Below are positions 9,296 to 17,953 of a stretch of DNA of 64,000 nt, piece after piece; the stretch's first letter is position 1; each line of letters opens with the position of its first letter. The stretch covers positions 154,953 through 218,952 of the forward strand of contig NZ_JAWDKA010000002.1 of the NCBI RefSeq assembly GCF_032714615.1, given 5' to 3'. The notes under the pieces were generated by a model. The model saw only the letters and a program-made list of their open reading frames with translations. It was not told where the DNA came from and did no database searches. The stretch is from Methanorbis furvi (GTDB taxonomy: Archaea > Halobacteriota > Methanomicrobia > Methanomicrobiales > Methanocorpusculaceae). The translations under genes and the position numbers were made by a program.

Positions 9296-9790
9296 ATGGA
9301 GTATAAAGGTAAAGCCCACGTTGTCGGGGAAAATATTGATACGGATGCAATTATTCCGGCACGATTCTTGGTAACTACTGACGAGGCAGAGCTCGGCAGA
9401 CACTGCATGTCCGGCCTTGAAGAGAACTGGGTCTCCCGCGTCTCGAAGGGAGATATTATGGTTGCCGGCGAGAACTTCGGCTGCGGTTCGTCCCGCGAAC
9501 ATGCGCCTGTCGCAATTAAGGGTGCGGGCATTCCGGTTGTGATCGCCCACAGTTTTGCGAGAATTTTCTACCGCAATGCGTTCAATACCGGACTGATTCT
9601 GCTTGAGGTCGGTGATGAGTATCAGAAGATCTCTGATGGCGAGATGCTGACTGTTGATACTGAGAAGGGAACGATCACAACAGCAGAAGGCGTTGTTATC
9701 TCCTGTTCTCCGGTTCCTTCGTTTATGCAGGAGATTTTGGATGCCGGCGGGCTTGTTGGGTATGTGAGAAAACAGATCGGGGCTGAGTAA
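9296..9790 (+). CDS. leuD: 3-isopropylmalate dehydratase, small subunit
   Basis: The 164-residue swivel-domain partner of LeuC. It has [14 protein letters not shown] near residue 12 and [11 protein letters not shown] near residue 60, the substrate-binding loop of this family, then the NAFNTGL segment. It starts 2 bases after the leuC stop and ends 1 base before leuB. Together with the large subunit it forms the isopropylmalate isomerase. Confidence 0.92.
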   Translation: MEYKGKAHVVGENIDTDAIIPARFLVTTDEAELGRHCMSGLEENWVSRVSKGDIMVAGENFGCGSSREHAPVAIKGAGIPVVIAHSFARIFYRNAFNTGLILLEVGDEYQKISDGEMLTVDTEKGTITTAEGVVISCSPVPSFMQEILDAGGLVGYVRKQIGAE

Positions 9791-9791
9791 G

Positions 9792-10871
9792 GTGGGAAGC
9801 TACAAAATTGCGGTTCTGCCGGGCGATGGTATCGGTCCTGAGGTTGTTGCTGAGGCGGTGAAGGTTCTTTCAATCGTTGGCAAAAAGTTCCATCACTCGT
9901 TTGATCTGCGGTATGCGGACTTTGGCGGTGCGGCGATTGATTCGTCGGGCGTTCCGTTCCCTCCGGCCACGCAGGATGTCTGCATGAGTTCAGACGCGGT
10001 TCTTTTTGGTGCGGTTGGCGGACCGAAATGGGATACGCTTGATCCTGCCATCCGTCCTGAGAAGGGACTTCTTGCGCTGCGAAAAGCTGCCGGAGCGTTT
10101 GCGAACCTGCGTCCTGCGAAGTTGTTTTCCGAACTTGCGGATGCATGTTATCTGCGGCCTGATATTGTGGCGAACGGGATTGATATTCTGGTTGTCCGCG
10201 AGCTTATCGGGGATGTTTACTTCGGTGAGCCGTCAGGGATTGAGGTTCGTGACGGCGAGCGGGTCGGTTTTTCGAATATGATTTATGCGGAACATGAGAT
10301 CCGCCGTGTGGCTGAGGTCGCGTTTGAGACGGCGATGAAGCGAGGCAAGCGGTTGTGTTCGGTTGATAAGGCGAATGTGCTGGCGGTGTCACGGCTCTGG
10401 CGCGAGGTGGTGACAGAAGTTGCCAAAGGGTATCCGGAAGTGGAGCTGTCCCATATGTATGTAGATAATGCGGCGATGCAGCTGGTGAGAAATCCTGCGG
10501 CGTTTGATGTGATTGTGACCGGCAATCTGTTCGGCGATATTTTGTCGGATGAGGCTGCGGCAATTACGGGGTCGATTGGTATGCTGCCGTCTGCGTCGGT
10601 TGGGGGAGCAAATACTCCGGGTCTTTACGAACCGGTTCACGGTTCTGCTCCTGATATTGCGGGGCAGAATCTTGCAAATCCGGTTGCAACGATTCTGTCT
10701 CTTGCGATGCTTCTGCGGTATTCGCTGAATCTTTCAGCGGAGGCTGATGCGGTTGAGGCTGCGGTTGCTGCGGTTCTGGCTGCGGGTTACCGGACAGGGG
10801 ATATCTACCGCGATGGAATGAAGCGTGTCGGCTGCACTGAGATGGGGCAGCTGATCGCAGACCGCGTGTGA
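9792..10871 (+). CDS. leuB: 3-isopropylmalate dehydrogenase
   Basis: Oxidative decarboxylase of 359 residues that turns 3-isopropylmalate into 2-oxoisocaproate with NAD. It starts at GTG 9792. Family motifs are GDGIGPEV at the N-terminus, the metal-binding [12 protein letters not shown] near residue 240 and the NAD-binding [18 protein letters not shown] near residue 278. It ends the leuACDB operon; a T-rich run follows the stop and the next gene converges. Homoisocitrate dehydrogenase is the close alternative, less likely here. Confidence 0.93.
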   Translation: MGSYKIAVLPGDGIGPEVVAEAVKVLSIVGKKFHHSFDLRYADFGGAAIDSSGVPFPPATQDVCMSSDAVLFGAVGGPKWDTLDPAIRPEKGLLALRKAAGAFANLRPAKLFSELADACYLRPDIVANGIDILVVRELIGDVYFGEPSGIEVRDGERVGFSNMIYAEHEIRRVAEVAFETAMKRGKRLCSVDKANVLAVSRLWREVVTEVAKGYPEVELSHMYVDNAAMQLVRNPAAFDVIVTGNLFGDILSDEAAAITGSIGMLPSASVGGANTPGLYEPVHGSAPDIAGQNLANPVATILSLAMLLRYSLNLSAEADAVEAAVAAVLAAGYRTGDIYRDGMKRVGCTEMGQLIADRV

Positions 10872-10891
10872 TATTTTTTTCTTTTTTTTGT

Positions 10892-12184
10892 TTACTCTGT
10901 GAGCAGCCATCTCCAGAGCGGAATGGCTGTGATTTCATCATCCAGCTGAAGAGAGAGATCCTCAGTAAGCAAAATCTTTCTGACCGCAACATCTGGATGT
11001 AGCTTGACAAACTCAGCAAATCCTTTCAGTTCCCGTTCAGGAATATCGCTGGTATAGCAAACGTTCAGAAGGGTCAACGGATCTCCTGACTTTTGCACGA
11101 CAAAATCAATCTCGTTTGTCTCCTTCCAGTATTTTGGCGTGTATCCTCTCCGCAGCAGTTCAATACAGACGAGATTTTCCACCAGTCTTCCGGTATCCTG
11201 AGAAAAGACAAAACCCGCGGCAGAACGGAGACCGTTATCGGCAAGATACATCTTTCTTGGAGCGACCAGTTGTTTTTTGTAGGAGAAAGAAAACTTTGTC
11301 GCGGTGTACAACAGATATCCGTCCTCGGCATACGACAGATAATCCTGAACGCGGGCAGGATCTGTTTTGAAAGTTTGTGCAAGACTACGGAATGTTTGCG
11401 GCACGGCAATATTGGTAATAACATAGCTCAGGAGTTCCTGCATCAGACTCTGGTTCCTGACATCATGCGAAGCAATGATGTCACGGTACAGGATGCTGTC
11501 ATAGTACGCTTTCAGATAATCACGTCGGATTTCATCCTGTTCAATATGCACGATTGCAGGAAACCCGCCGTTTCGCAAGTAAGTATTGAGGTGCCCAATG
11601 AGTTCATACTTTTTTGTCAGGAGATTAATCTCATTGTTAGGAGGAACTGTTCCTATAAACGTCAGATACTCGCAAAAACTTAACGGATAGACACGGACTG
11701 GGAGATATCTGCCGGTCAAATGTGTTCCGGACTGGGATTCAAGGATGTGGGAGGTTGAACCGGAGATGATAATGCGGTATCTGCCGGTATCATACAAATT
11801 TTTCAGAACCCGAGGAAAATCGGGAACATCCTGTACTTCATCGAAGAAAAGCCAGAGATCCGTCGTGGTCCCGACAAGTTTCTGATATGTGTCCAGTACG
11901 GTATTGATCGGATCGGAAAGATTACGAATCGCATTATTGTCACAGGAAAGGAAGAGGATGTGACTGGGATTGACGGACTCGTGCTCGATCAGATGTTGGA
12001 TGGTCTGATACATCAGCGTGGTTTTGCCGGATCTCCTAACACCACCGATGATAACTATTTCCCGGATGTTTTTGAGATAGCCAAGAATTTTGTCAAGATA
12101 TACTCTGCGAAGAATGCCGGAATCCGGTTTGGTTCCGACCCACCAGGGATTCTGCATCGCCAGGTACTGCACAAGCTCTTCCAT
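10892..12184 (-). CDS. AAA ATPase with C-terminal DUF4143 domain
   Basis: A 430-residue single-protein ATPase of the archaeal/bacterial AAA_14-DUF4143 type. Walker A is GGVRRSGKTT (47-56) and Walker B is LWLFFDEVQD (110-119); ISGSTSHIL is the sensor strand. The C-terminal part has a NEIDFVV strand (about 360) resembling the core of a PD-(D/E)xK nuclease fold. Such genes are abundant in archaea, often multicopy, and poorly understood. Two tandem palindromes and a TATA-like AATTATATCA (minus strand, 12211-12220) lie just upstream, so it likely has its own regulated, near-leaderless promoter even though hef ends only 95 bases away. Confidence 0.88.
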   Translation of the reverse strand: MEELVQYLAMQNPWWVGTKPDSGILRRVYLDKILGYLKNIREIVIIGGVRRSGKTTLMYQTIQHLIEHESVNPSHILFLSCDNNAIRNLSDPINTVLDTYQKLVGTTTDLWLFFDEVQDVPDFPRVLKNLYDTGRYRIIISGSTSHILESQSGTHLTGRYLPVRVYPLSFCEYLTFIGTVPPNNEINLLTKKYELIGHLNTYLRNGGFPAIVHIEQDEIRRDYLKAYYDSILYRDIIASHDVRNQSLMQELLSYVITNIAVPQTFRSLAQTFKTDPARVQDYLSYAEDGYLLYTATKFSFSYKKQLVAPRKMYLADNGLRSAAGFVFSQDTGRLVENLVCIELLRRGYTPKYWKETNEIDFVVQKSGDPLTLLNVCYTSDIPERELKGFAEFVKLHPDVAVRKILLTEDLSLQLDDEITAIPLWRWLLTE

Positions 12185-12210
12185 CGTATGCTATTCTTTG
12201 TCTACAATCC

Positions 12211-12220
12211 TGATATAATT
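12211..12220 (-). promoter_or_regulatory. TATA-like promoter of the DUF4143 ATPase gene
   Basis: The minus strand reads AATTATATCA about 27-36 bases before the ATG at 12184, the right place for a leaderless or very short-leader archaeal transcript. The tandem palindromes begin 8 bases further upstream. Confidence 0.45.
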
Positions 12221-12227
12221 TTGCAAA

Positions 12228-12249
12228 GTGATAGTGTATATACCATCAC
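12228..12249. promoter_or_regulatory. Palindromic operator, copy 1
   Basis: A 22-bp imperfect palindrome, half-site GTGATAGTGTA, opposite half TATACCATCAC. It is repeated with a single change at 12262-12283, 34 bp start to start, just upstream of the TATA element of the DUF4143 ATPase gene. It fits a dimeric DNA-binding regulator. Confidence 0.55.
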
Positions 12250-12261
12250 ATTTCACAAAAA

Positions 12262-12283
12262 GTGATAGTGTATGTACCATCAC
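12262..12283. promoter_or_regulatory. Palindromic operator, copy 2
   Basis: Second copy of the 22-bp palindrome, differing at one inner position (TATGTACC against TATATACC). It overlaps the stop codon of hef (12280-12282), so the end of hef is part of the element. Confidence 0.55.
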
Positions 12284-14544
12284 TCATACTTCCGCTCCGC
12301 CGCACCCACAATACCGCCCGCAGTTTTCTCTCCGACCCCTTTCACTTTCATCAGCTCCTCCGCAGTTGCCGAAAACACCGCACGAAGCGTTCCAAACGCA
12401 GACAAAATATCGCGTGCAGACTTTGGGCCCACCTCAGGCACAGCCGTTAAAATATACTCAAGCTCCTCTCTCCCGCTTCGTGCAGACTTATGGCGGTGAA
12501 AACTCCGCTCAGACTTTGCCTCGCCCAGATCCCTGCGGGCAAACGCATACAGCATACCGGCAGTTTCCTCCGCATCCCGCGTAAACACAAGCGACACATC
12601 AAAGTCCACCGCAATTGAGGCAAGCGTGTTGCGGATCGCATTCGGATGAATATTACGCAGCTCATACAAATCCGCAATCGACCCGCCTTCAACAATCAGA
12701 ACCGGTCTGGACGCAGACTCAGCAAGACTTTTTACCTGACCAAACAGATCCCGGTCCACAAGCGTATCCACAAAATCCTGCGCAGTCTTTCGTTCAACAA
12801 GAACCCGGTCACCGATCGCATAATCTCCTACCGGCAGAGCCGCAAGCGTAATCTTTGCACCAAGATTGCTGAGATGCTCCGCAACCTTTGAAGACATCTC
12901 CCGATTATCGATAACGATTGCAGGACGCTCAGCATCATCAGCCTCAGCAGACGATGCGGCCGCCCGAAGGACTGCGTCGGCAAGTGTCATCTGGGCTTTT
13001 GCAGGATCGGGCGCAGGAACTGGAACATTTCCGCTGCGCATCGCCTTCACGCCTTTTTGCATCTGCTTCTCGCGGGTGTTGCTCACCCAGCGGAAGGTTT
13101 CATCCGTCGTCCCTTTCGTAATCAGAACAATGATCTTTCCTGACGAGTTCCTGCCGGTCCGCCCCTTTCGCTGAATACTCCGCACCTCGGAAGGCACCGA
13201 CTCGTAAAAGACGACGAGATCAGTGGACGGAATATCAAGACCCTCCTCGCCAACCGAGGTCGCCACCAGCACATGAAACTCTCCTTCGCGGAACTGGCGG
13301 ATCGCTTCGATCTGTTCCTTTTGCGACAGACCCTTCTCGGTGTCGCGGGATGCCTGGCCCACGAACCGGATTGCAGGAATTCCTGCGGCTGCCAGATGGT
13401 TCACGAGCATCGAGACTCCGTCGCGGTAGGTTGCAAACACAATCACTCTGGACTCAGCGTCCTCAACCAGCTGATCGCGGACGATTCTCACCACTTCGTC
13501 AGCTTTTGGGTGCAGTTCCTTCTTCCAGTTGTCAGCGAGTGCAAGCAGGCGCTGGAAACGTTCGTCAGAACAGATGCGTTTGCTTGCTTTGCTTCCGGCT
13601 CCTGACGCTCCTTCGCTTTCGAGCCGAGAGAGGTAGGCTTTCAATGCGGTGGTTCCCTGCGACTCGGCCATTGTTACGCCGTGTTTGAGCTTCATCAGTT
13701 CGGCATGCACTGACATTGCGGTGTAGGCTGTGCGGTCACGCTGCTGCATTCTGGTCTGAATTTGTGCCATGACGCCGTTCAGTGCTTTCATGGACAGGGC
13801 TTCCCGACGAGGCACGCGGTAGTTGAGATCGGTGAGGGTTACGAGGCGGTCATCGATCATGCTGTTCAAAACACTCAAGGCAAGCCAGAGGTCTTCGGGC
13901 AGATCGACCGACCGGTACTCGATCTCGCGTTCATGGACGTAAGCACGAACATCCGCATCAGTCTCAACCCGGCTTTCGACGATGCTGACCGAGAGATGTC
14001 CGCAGATTTCAGCGACCATCTCAGGATCAGAGCCGGGAGATGCGGTCATGCCAAGAATGAGCGGTTGAGACGCGGTTGCGGTGTAGCGTTCGGCGATGAA
14101 GACGTAGGCATAGTTGCCGACAGTTCTGTGACACTCATCGACGATTAAGAGCGAGACGTCGTGGAGCGAGTAGCGTTCGGCGATGAGGTCGTTTTTGATG
14201 ACTTCAGGGGTTGAGATGCAAAGCTTCGCTTTCCCCCACATCTCGATTCGTTTTGCCGGAGGATTGCTGCCGGTAAACATGGCGACGTCATGTTCTTCGA
14301 GGAGAAGATTTTTGGAAAAATAGCGGTAGTGCTGCTCGACTAAGGGTTTGGTCGGGGCGAGCATGAGAATTTTGCCGATTGAGAGCCTCTCAGCCGCGAC
14401 GCGAAGGGCGACTGCGGTTTTTCCCATTCCTGTCGGAAGAACGACGAGGGTGTTGCCGTCAAGTGCGTGTCTGGCGATATTGGTCTGGTATGCACGCTCT
14501 TCGATGGTGTCCTGAGGGATATTGGGGTGGCTGACGTAGGGCAT
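12280..14544 (-). CDS. hef: Hef-type helicase/ERCC4 nuclease
   Basis: Archaeal FANCM/XPF-like protein for stalled or branched replication forks, 754 residues. The SF2 helicase half shows Walker A PTGMGKT (37-43) and DECH (136-139), with GRTGR-type motif VI in RKGRTGRNS. The ERCC4 nuclease signature VERKTAQDF is near residue 583. Two helix-hairpin-helix motifs (VPEVGPKSA and VKGVGEKTAGG) close the protein. Both halves appear intact. It follows the mntA-hepT pair after 7 bases and may be read from their promoter. Confidence 0.94.
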   Translation of the reverse strand: MPYVSHPNIPQDTIEERAYQTNIARHALDGNTLVVLPTGMGKTAVALRVAAERLSIGKILMLAPTKPLVEQHYRYFSKNLLLEEHDVAMFTGSNPPAKRIEMWGKAKLCISTPEVIKNDLIAERYSLHDVSLLIVDECHRTVGNYAYVFIAERYTATASQPLILGMTASPGSDPEMVAEICGHLSVSIVESRVETDADVRAYVHEREIEYRSVDLPEDLWLALSVLNSMIDDRLVTLTDLNYRVPRREALSMKALNGVMAQIQTRMQQRDRTAYTAMSVHAELMKLKHGVTMAESQGTTALKAYLSRLESEGASGAGSKASKRICSDERFQRLLALADNWKKELHPKADEVVRIVRDQLVEDAESRVIVFATYRDGVSMLVNHLAAAGIPAIRFVGQASRDTEKGLSQKEQIEAIRQFREGEFHVLVATSVGEEGLDIPSTDLVVFYESVPSEVRSIQRKGRTGRNSSGKIIVLITKGTTDETFRWVSNTREKQMQKGVKAMRSGNVPVPAPDPAKAQMTLADAVLRAAASSAEADDAERPAIVIDNREMSSKVAEHLSNLGAKITLAALPVGDYAIGDRVLVERKTAQDFVDTLVDRDLFGQVKSLAESASRPVLIVEGGSIADLYELRNIHPNAIRNTLASIAVDFDVSLVFTRDAEETAGMLYAFARRDLGEAKSERSFHRHKSARSGREELEYILTAVPEVGPKSARDILSAFGTLRAVFSATAEELMKVKGVGEKTAGGIVGAAERKYE

Positions 14545-14551
14545 ATTAGGG

Positions 14552-14896
14552 TTATTCGAGGGTTTTTCGGATGGTCTTGATCTGTTCGTAGAGAGATGGA
14601 ATATCGTTTACAGCGACATCCCAGACATATTTGAGATTGACATTGGCATATGCATGGATGAGTCTGTCCCTCATGCCGGTCATTTTCTTCCATGGAATTT
14701 CCGGATGCTGTTCCCTGAACTCCTGCGGTATGTGTTTTGCTGCTTCGCCGATTATTTCGATGAATCGGATGATACCACTGTGATACAGGGGATTTTCGCA
14801 GTAGTCCTGATAGGTAATCGTTTCAAGAGCGGTGAGAATATTTTCCGACTGTTCAAAGATGTCATCCAGATAGGGAAGAATGTCTGGATCGTTCAT
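14552..14896 (-). CDS. hepT: HepT-like toxin (DUF86)
   Basis: A 114-residue all-helical HEPN-family protein. The RNase signature RX4HXY is complete: R76, H81, Y83 in RDRLIHAY. In characterised MntA/HepT systems this protein is an RNase silenced when the partner nucleotidyltransferase adenylylates the Tyr of this motif. Its start overlaps the end of the upstream MNT gene by 4 bases (ATGA), typical of a toxin-antitoxin pair. It lies 7 bases before hef, so the pair could also be a stable resident of a DNA-repair operon. Confidence 0.87.
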   Translation of the reverse strand: MNDPDILPYLDDIFEQSENILTALETITYQDYCENPLYHSGIIRFIEIIGEAAKHIPQEFREQHPEIPWKKMTGMRDRLIHAYANVNLKYVWDVAVNDIPSLYEQIKTIRKTLE

Positions 14897-15222
14897 GCAC
14901 TGACGCTTCCTTCGCCACAGGTAATGGCGTCTTTTTCAATGCGGGTACGAATGCGGGGTTTGAGATATTCGGGAGAGATGAGATCAACTTTTCGCCCAAG
15001 AATCGTTTCCAGATACTCGGCGAGAGCGAGATAGTTGTCAAACGTATCATATGCAGAGGCAAAGGTGTAGAGAAGATCAATGTCGCTGTCCGGCATGTCA
15101 TCGCCGCGGGCAACCGAGCCGAAGAGCGTGAGAGTCTGAATGCCGTACGCTGCCTGTATCTCAGAGAGGTGTTGTGTCAGGGTTTTGAGGACAAACGGTT
15201 TGATACTGGTGTATGCAGACAT
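14893..15222 (-). CDS. mntA: MntA-like nucleotidyltransferase antitoxin
   Basis: A 109-residue minimal nucleotidyltransferase. The GSX10DXD motif is intact: G35, S36, then D47 and D49 in DSDIDL. In the known systems it AMPylates HepT and so neutralises it. Coupled by a 4-base overlap to hepT. A TATA-like ATTTATAC (minus strand) centred about 34 bases upstream of the ATG suggests a leaderless transcript. Confidence 0.87.
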   Translation of the reverse strand: MSAYTSIKPFVLKTLTQHLSEIQAAYGIQTLTLFGSVARGDDMPDSDIDLLYTFASAYDTFDNYLALAEYLETILGRKVDLISPEYLKPRIRTRIEKDAITCGEGSVSA

Positions 15223-15497
15223 TACTCGTTATCAGATATTTTTGTTTTCAGAGTATAAATGTGCGTCTTTGATCGACTTTTCATTTTTAGGAGACAGACC
15301 TGTATATCTTTTCTTGGATTCATGCCGCCACTTCCGGAATTTTTCCGAACAGAATCATCGACGGTTCAATATATCGGACAATTTTCTGAGGACGTCCTCT
15401 TTGATGCTCACGTACGCAGGCATTGGTATGTTGGTAGTTTGTCCGTAAATTCTTATGAACATTTGCCAAAGATACGAAGTCGTGAAAAATAAAAAAA
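15223..15497. other. Gene-free gap with the mntA promoter
   Basis: Between mntA and glyS. A TATA-like ATTTATAC on the minus strand (15253-15260) serves mntA. Short reading frames on both strands show no recognisable protein, and I see no repeat here. Confidence 0.5.
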
Positions 15498-17225
15498 TTA
15501 TCCCAGCTGATCGAACGTCTTCTTACCGTTCATCAGCTGTGACACCACCGCAGGAATCTCTGCCAGCGGCAGCCGCACCTGCTTCATCGAGTCGCGATCG
15601 CGAACGGTCGCAGCCGCATCCTCCTTTGTATCATAATCGATCGTAATACACACAGGTGTACCGATCTCATCCTGACGGCGGTATCTGCGGCCGATAGCTC
15701 CTGCATCATCGTACTCGGTCTGAATGCCCTCGTTCTGTAACGCGTCCACCAGCTTACGTGCAATCTCATCAAGACCATCACGTGCCATCAGCGGAAGAAC
15801 CGCAGCCTGCACAGGAGCAACGCAGGACTTGAACCGCATCACCGTTCTCGTCTCGCCATCAGCAACATCCTCGGCATACGCATGCTCAAGGACCATGTAG
15901 CTCATCCGGTCAATACCATACGAAGGCTCGATCACATGCGGCATAACATCCTCGCCGAACACATCGACCATCTCGTCCTTTACCGTGTACATCTCTGGCG
16001 GAACAATGATTTCCTCGCCATCAACGACAAGGTGCAGCCCATCTGCCTGTGGTTCGGCTGTTGGCATAAGCTCAGCAATCGCCTTTGCTTTTCCGCGGAA
16101 CATTGGACCCATCTTGCCGTAGTTGGGAACAATCGCCTTGTGGTGAACCTTCTTTGCCTCAGGATACTGGACGAAGACCGTCATCTTCTCGCCCGATACT
16201 TTGGAGTGAGCTTTGAGATCATAATTTGTGCGGTCCGCAATACCCACAATCTCCACCCAGCCGAACCGGTCGGAGAGCGCTTCTGCATCCCAGCAGTCGG
16301 TCGCGTAATGCGCACGCTCGTCAGGCATATGCTGGCGGAACCGGATCTTGTCAGGGTTGAAACCAACCGTACAGAGGATATCATGCGTCATTGCAACGTA
16401 ATATGCCACATACTCGTTTGCAATAATGCCTTCGTCAACTGCCTGACGCATCGTCTTCGTAACTGCCGGAGCATCCGCTTCCTGCTGGGCAATACCGCAT
16501 AAGGGCATTGCATAGTCTGCGTAGCGGGAGAAGAACGGATGATCCTTTTCTTCGGGGTGGACGAAGATCTCGGCTTCTGCCTGCGTGAACTCACGAAGAC
16601 GAATCATTCCCTGACGGGGCGAGATCTCGTTACGGTAGGATTTTCCAATCTGAACTGCACCAAACGGCAGATGATCGCGATAGAATCTGAGAAGCCGCGG
16701 GAAGTCAACGAACATTCCCTGGGCGGTTTCGGGACGAAGATATCCTTTCCGCTGTCCTCCTGGACCGATGCTTGTTGTAAACATCAGGTTGAAGTCGAAA
16801 ACGTCAACTGGTCCGAGAACTTTGCCGCAGGCAGGACATTCTTTGTCGACGAGGACGTCATGCAGATCCTGTTTGGACATGGTTCCTGCATGCGGAATGC
16901 CAAAGGATTCGGCAACGTGATCAGCTCTGAGGAACTCCTGACAGTGCGGGCACTGGAACATTTTGTCAGAGAAGCCGCCAACGTGACCGCTCGCAACGTA
17001 GATTGGTTCAATACCAACGGTCGGGCATTCAATCTCATAGTATCCTTCCTGCACGACGTAGAATTTGCGCCAGACATTTTCAATTCTGCGCTTCATCATT
17101 GCGCCAAGCGGGCCGTAGTCAATGAAACCTGCAACTGAGCCGTATATCTCAGAGGACGGCCAGACAAAACCGCGTCTGCGTGCAAGTTCCGTGACTCTTT
17201 CGTAGGTATCTTCCATATCTGCCAT
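15498..17225 (-). CDS. glyS: Glycyl-tRNA synthetase (archaeal/eukaryotic dimeric type)
   Basis: Class II synthetase charging tRNA-Gly, 575 residues from the chosen ATG at 17225; an in-frame ATG three codons later is equally possible. The reading frame runs on upstream but that part (RGRSSEQKHK) is read through a repeat and is not protein-like. Characteristic parts are YGSVAGFIDYGPLGAMMKRR near the N-terminus, RPETAQGMF, SYRNEISPRQG (motif 2), EPSYGIDRMSY (motif 3) and an anticodon-binding domain in the last 120 residues. Monocistronic. Confidence 0.95.
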   Translation of the reverse strand: MADMEDTYERVTELARRRGFVWPSSEIYGSVAGFIDYGPLGAMMKRRIENVWRKFYVVQEGYYEIECPTVGIEPIYVASGHVGGFSDKMFQCPHCQEFLRADHVAESFGIPHAGTMSKQDLHDVLVDKECPACGKVLGPVDVFDFNLMFTTSIGPGGQRKGYLRPETAQGMFVDFPRLLRFYRDHLPFGAVQIGKSYRNEISPRQGMIRLREFTQAEAEIFVHPEEKDHPFFSRYADYAMPLCGIAQQEADAPAVTKTMRQAVDEGIIANEYVAYYVAMTHDILCTVGFNPDKIRFRQHMPDERAHYATDCWDAEALSDRFGWVEIVGIADRTNYDLKAHSKVSGEKMTVFVQYPEAKKVHHKAIVPNYGKMGPMFRGKAKAIAELMPTAEPQADGLHLVVDGEEIIVPPEMYTVKDEMVDVFGEDVMPHVIEPSYGIDRMSYMVLEHAYAEDVADGETRTVMRFKSCVAPVQAAVLPLMARDGLDEIARKLVDALQNEGIQTEYDDAGAIGRRYRRQDEIGTPVCITIDYDTKEDAAATVRDRDSMKQVRLPLAEIPAVVSQLMNGKKTFDQLG

Positions 17226-17280
17226 GGTTTTCCGGTGCTGTATGTATGGGGCGGACAGACATATAGTTCTCTCGCTGTTG

Positions 17281-17880
17281 TCGGGTTTGTGTTTTTGTTC
17301 GCTGCTCCGCCCACGGAACACACTGACCACACGGAAATTTCACAGAAAAAAATCACGGAGCAGACGTGAACAACACGGAACTTACAATTTCGTGATTATT
17401 TTTTTTCGTGTAGGAGTTACGCGGTGATGAGTTTCATCGTTTAAGATTTTTCTGTCCTTGGCCTCACTCGGAGCAACCACGGAATGCACTGAGCACACAG
17501 AGCTTCACGGAAAAAAGAAATCGCATGCCTTCGGCCTGCTCACTGCTTCGCAGAAATGCACGGAGAACGCCTGCGGCGCCGGAATGCACGGAAAAACTAA
17601 GAGTATGAGTATATATGTCTGTTATTGGTTAGAGGGCCAACTTCCTTAGCTCTTCTGTGCATTCCGGCTCCGCAGGCGTTCTCCGTGCATTTTATTCCGT
17701 GAAGTTCCGTGTGCTCAGTGCATTCCGTGGTTGTTCCAAACAAAACCACACCGCGGAACTCCTATCGTGATAATTTTTTTTCCGTGTTGTTCACGTCTGC
17801 TCCGTGATTTTTTTCTGTAAAATTTCCGTGTGTTCAGTGTGTTCCGTGGGCGGAGCTACGAGCACGAACAGCGAACACAA
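17281..17880. repeat. About 590-bp nested family A palindrome
   Basis: The left part (17303-17600) and the right part (17645-17876) are inverted copies of each other. The outer arms carry CCGCCCACGGAACACACTGA and the CACGGAGCAGACGTGAACA core; the inner arms carry CCACGGAATGCACTGAGCAC and CGGAGAACGCCTGCGG. The left inner arm also holds the 31-bp insertion at 17522. This fills most of the 728-bp gap between the divergent glyS and Kef genes; the promoters of both must be in the short flanks. Confidence 0.85.
17522..17552 (+). mobile_element. 31-bp insertion with GAAAT target duplication
   Basis: A 31-bp unit starting CGCATGCCTTCGGCCTGC and ending GCTTCGCA interrupts the left inner arm of the palindrome. 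It is flanked by GAAAT at 17517-17521 and 17553-17557. The matching right arm lacks it, so it is a later arrival. Confidence 0.65.
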
Positions 17881-17953
17881 ATTTTGTGACCATCGATACA
17901 GTTTTTAAATTCCATACCAAACATCATCTCATCACAACCTCTCCGGTGTATGC

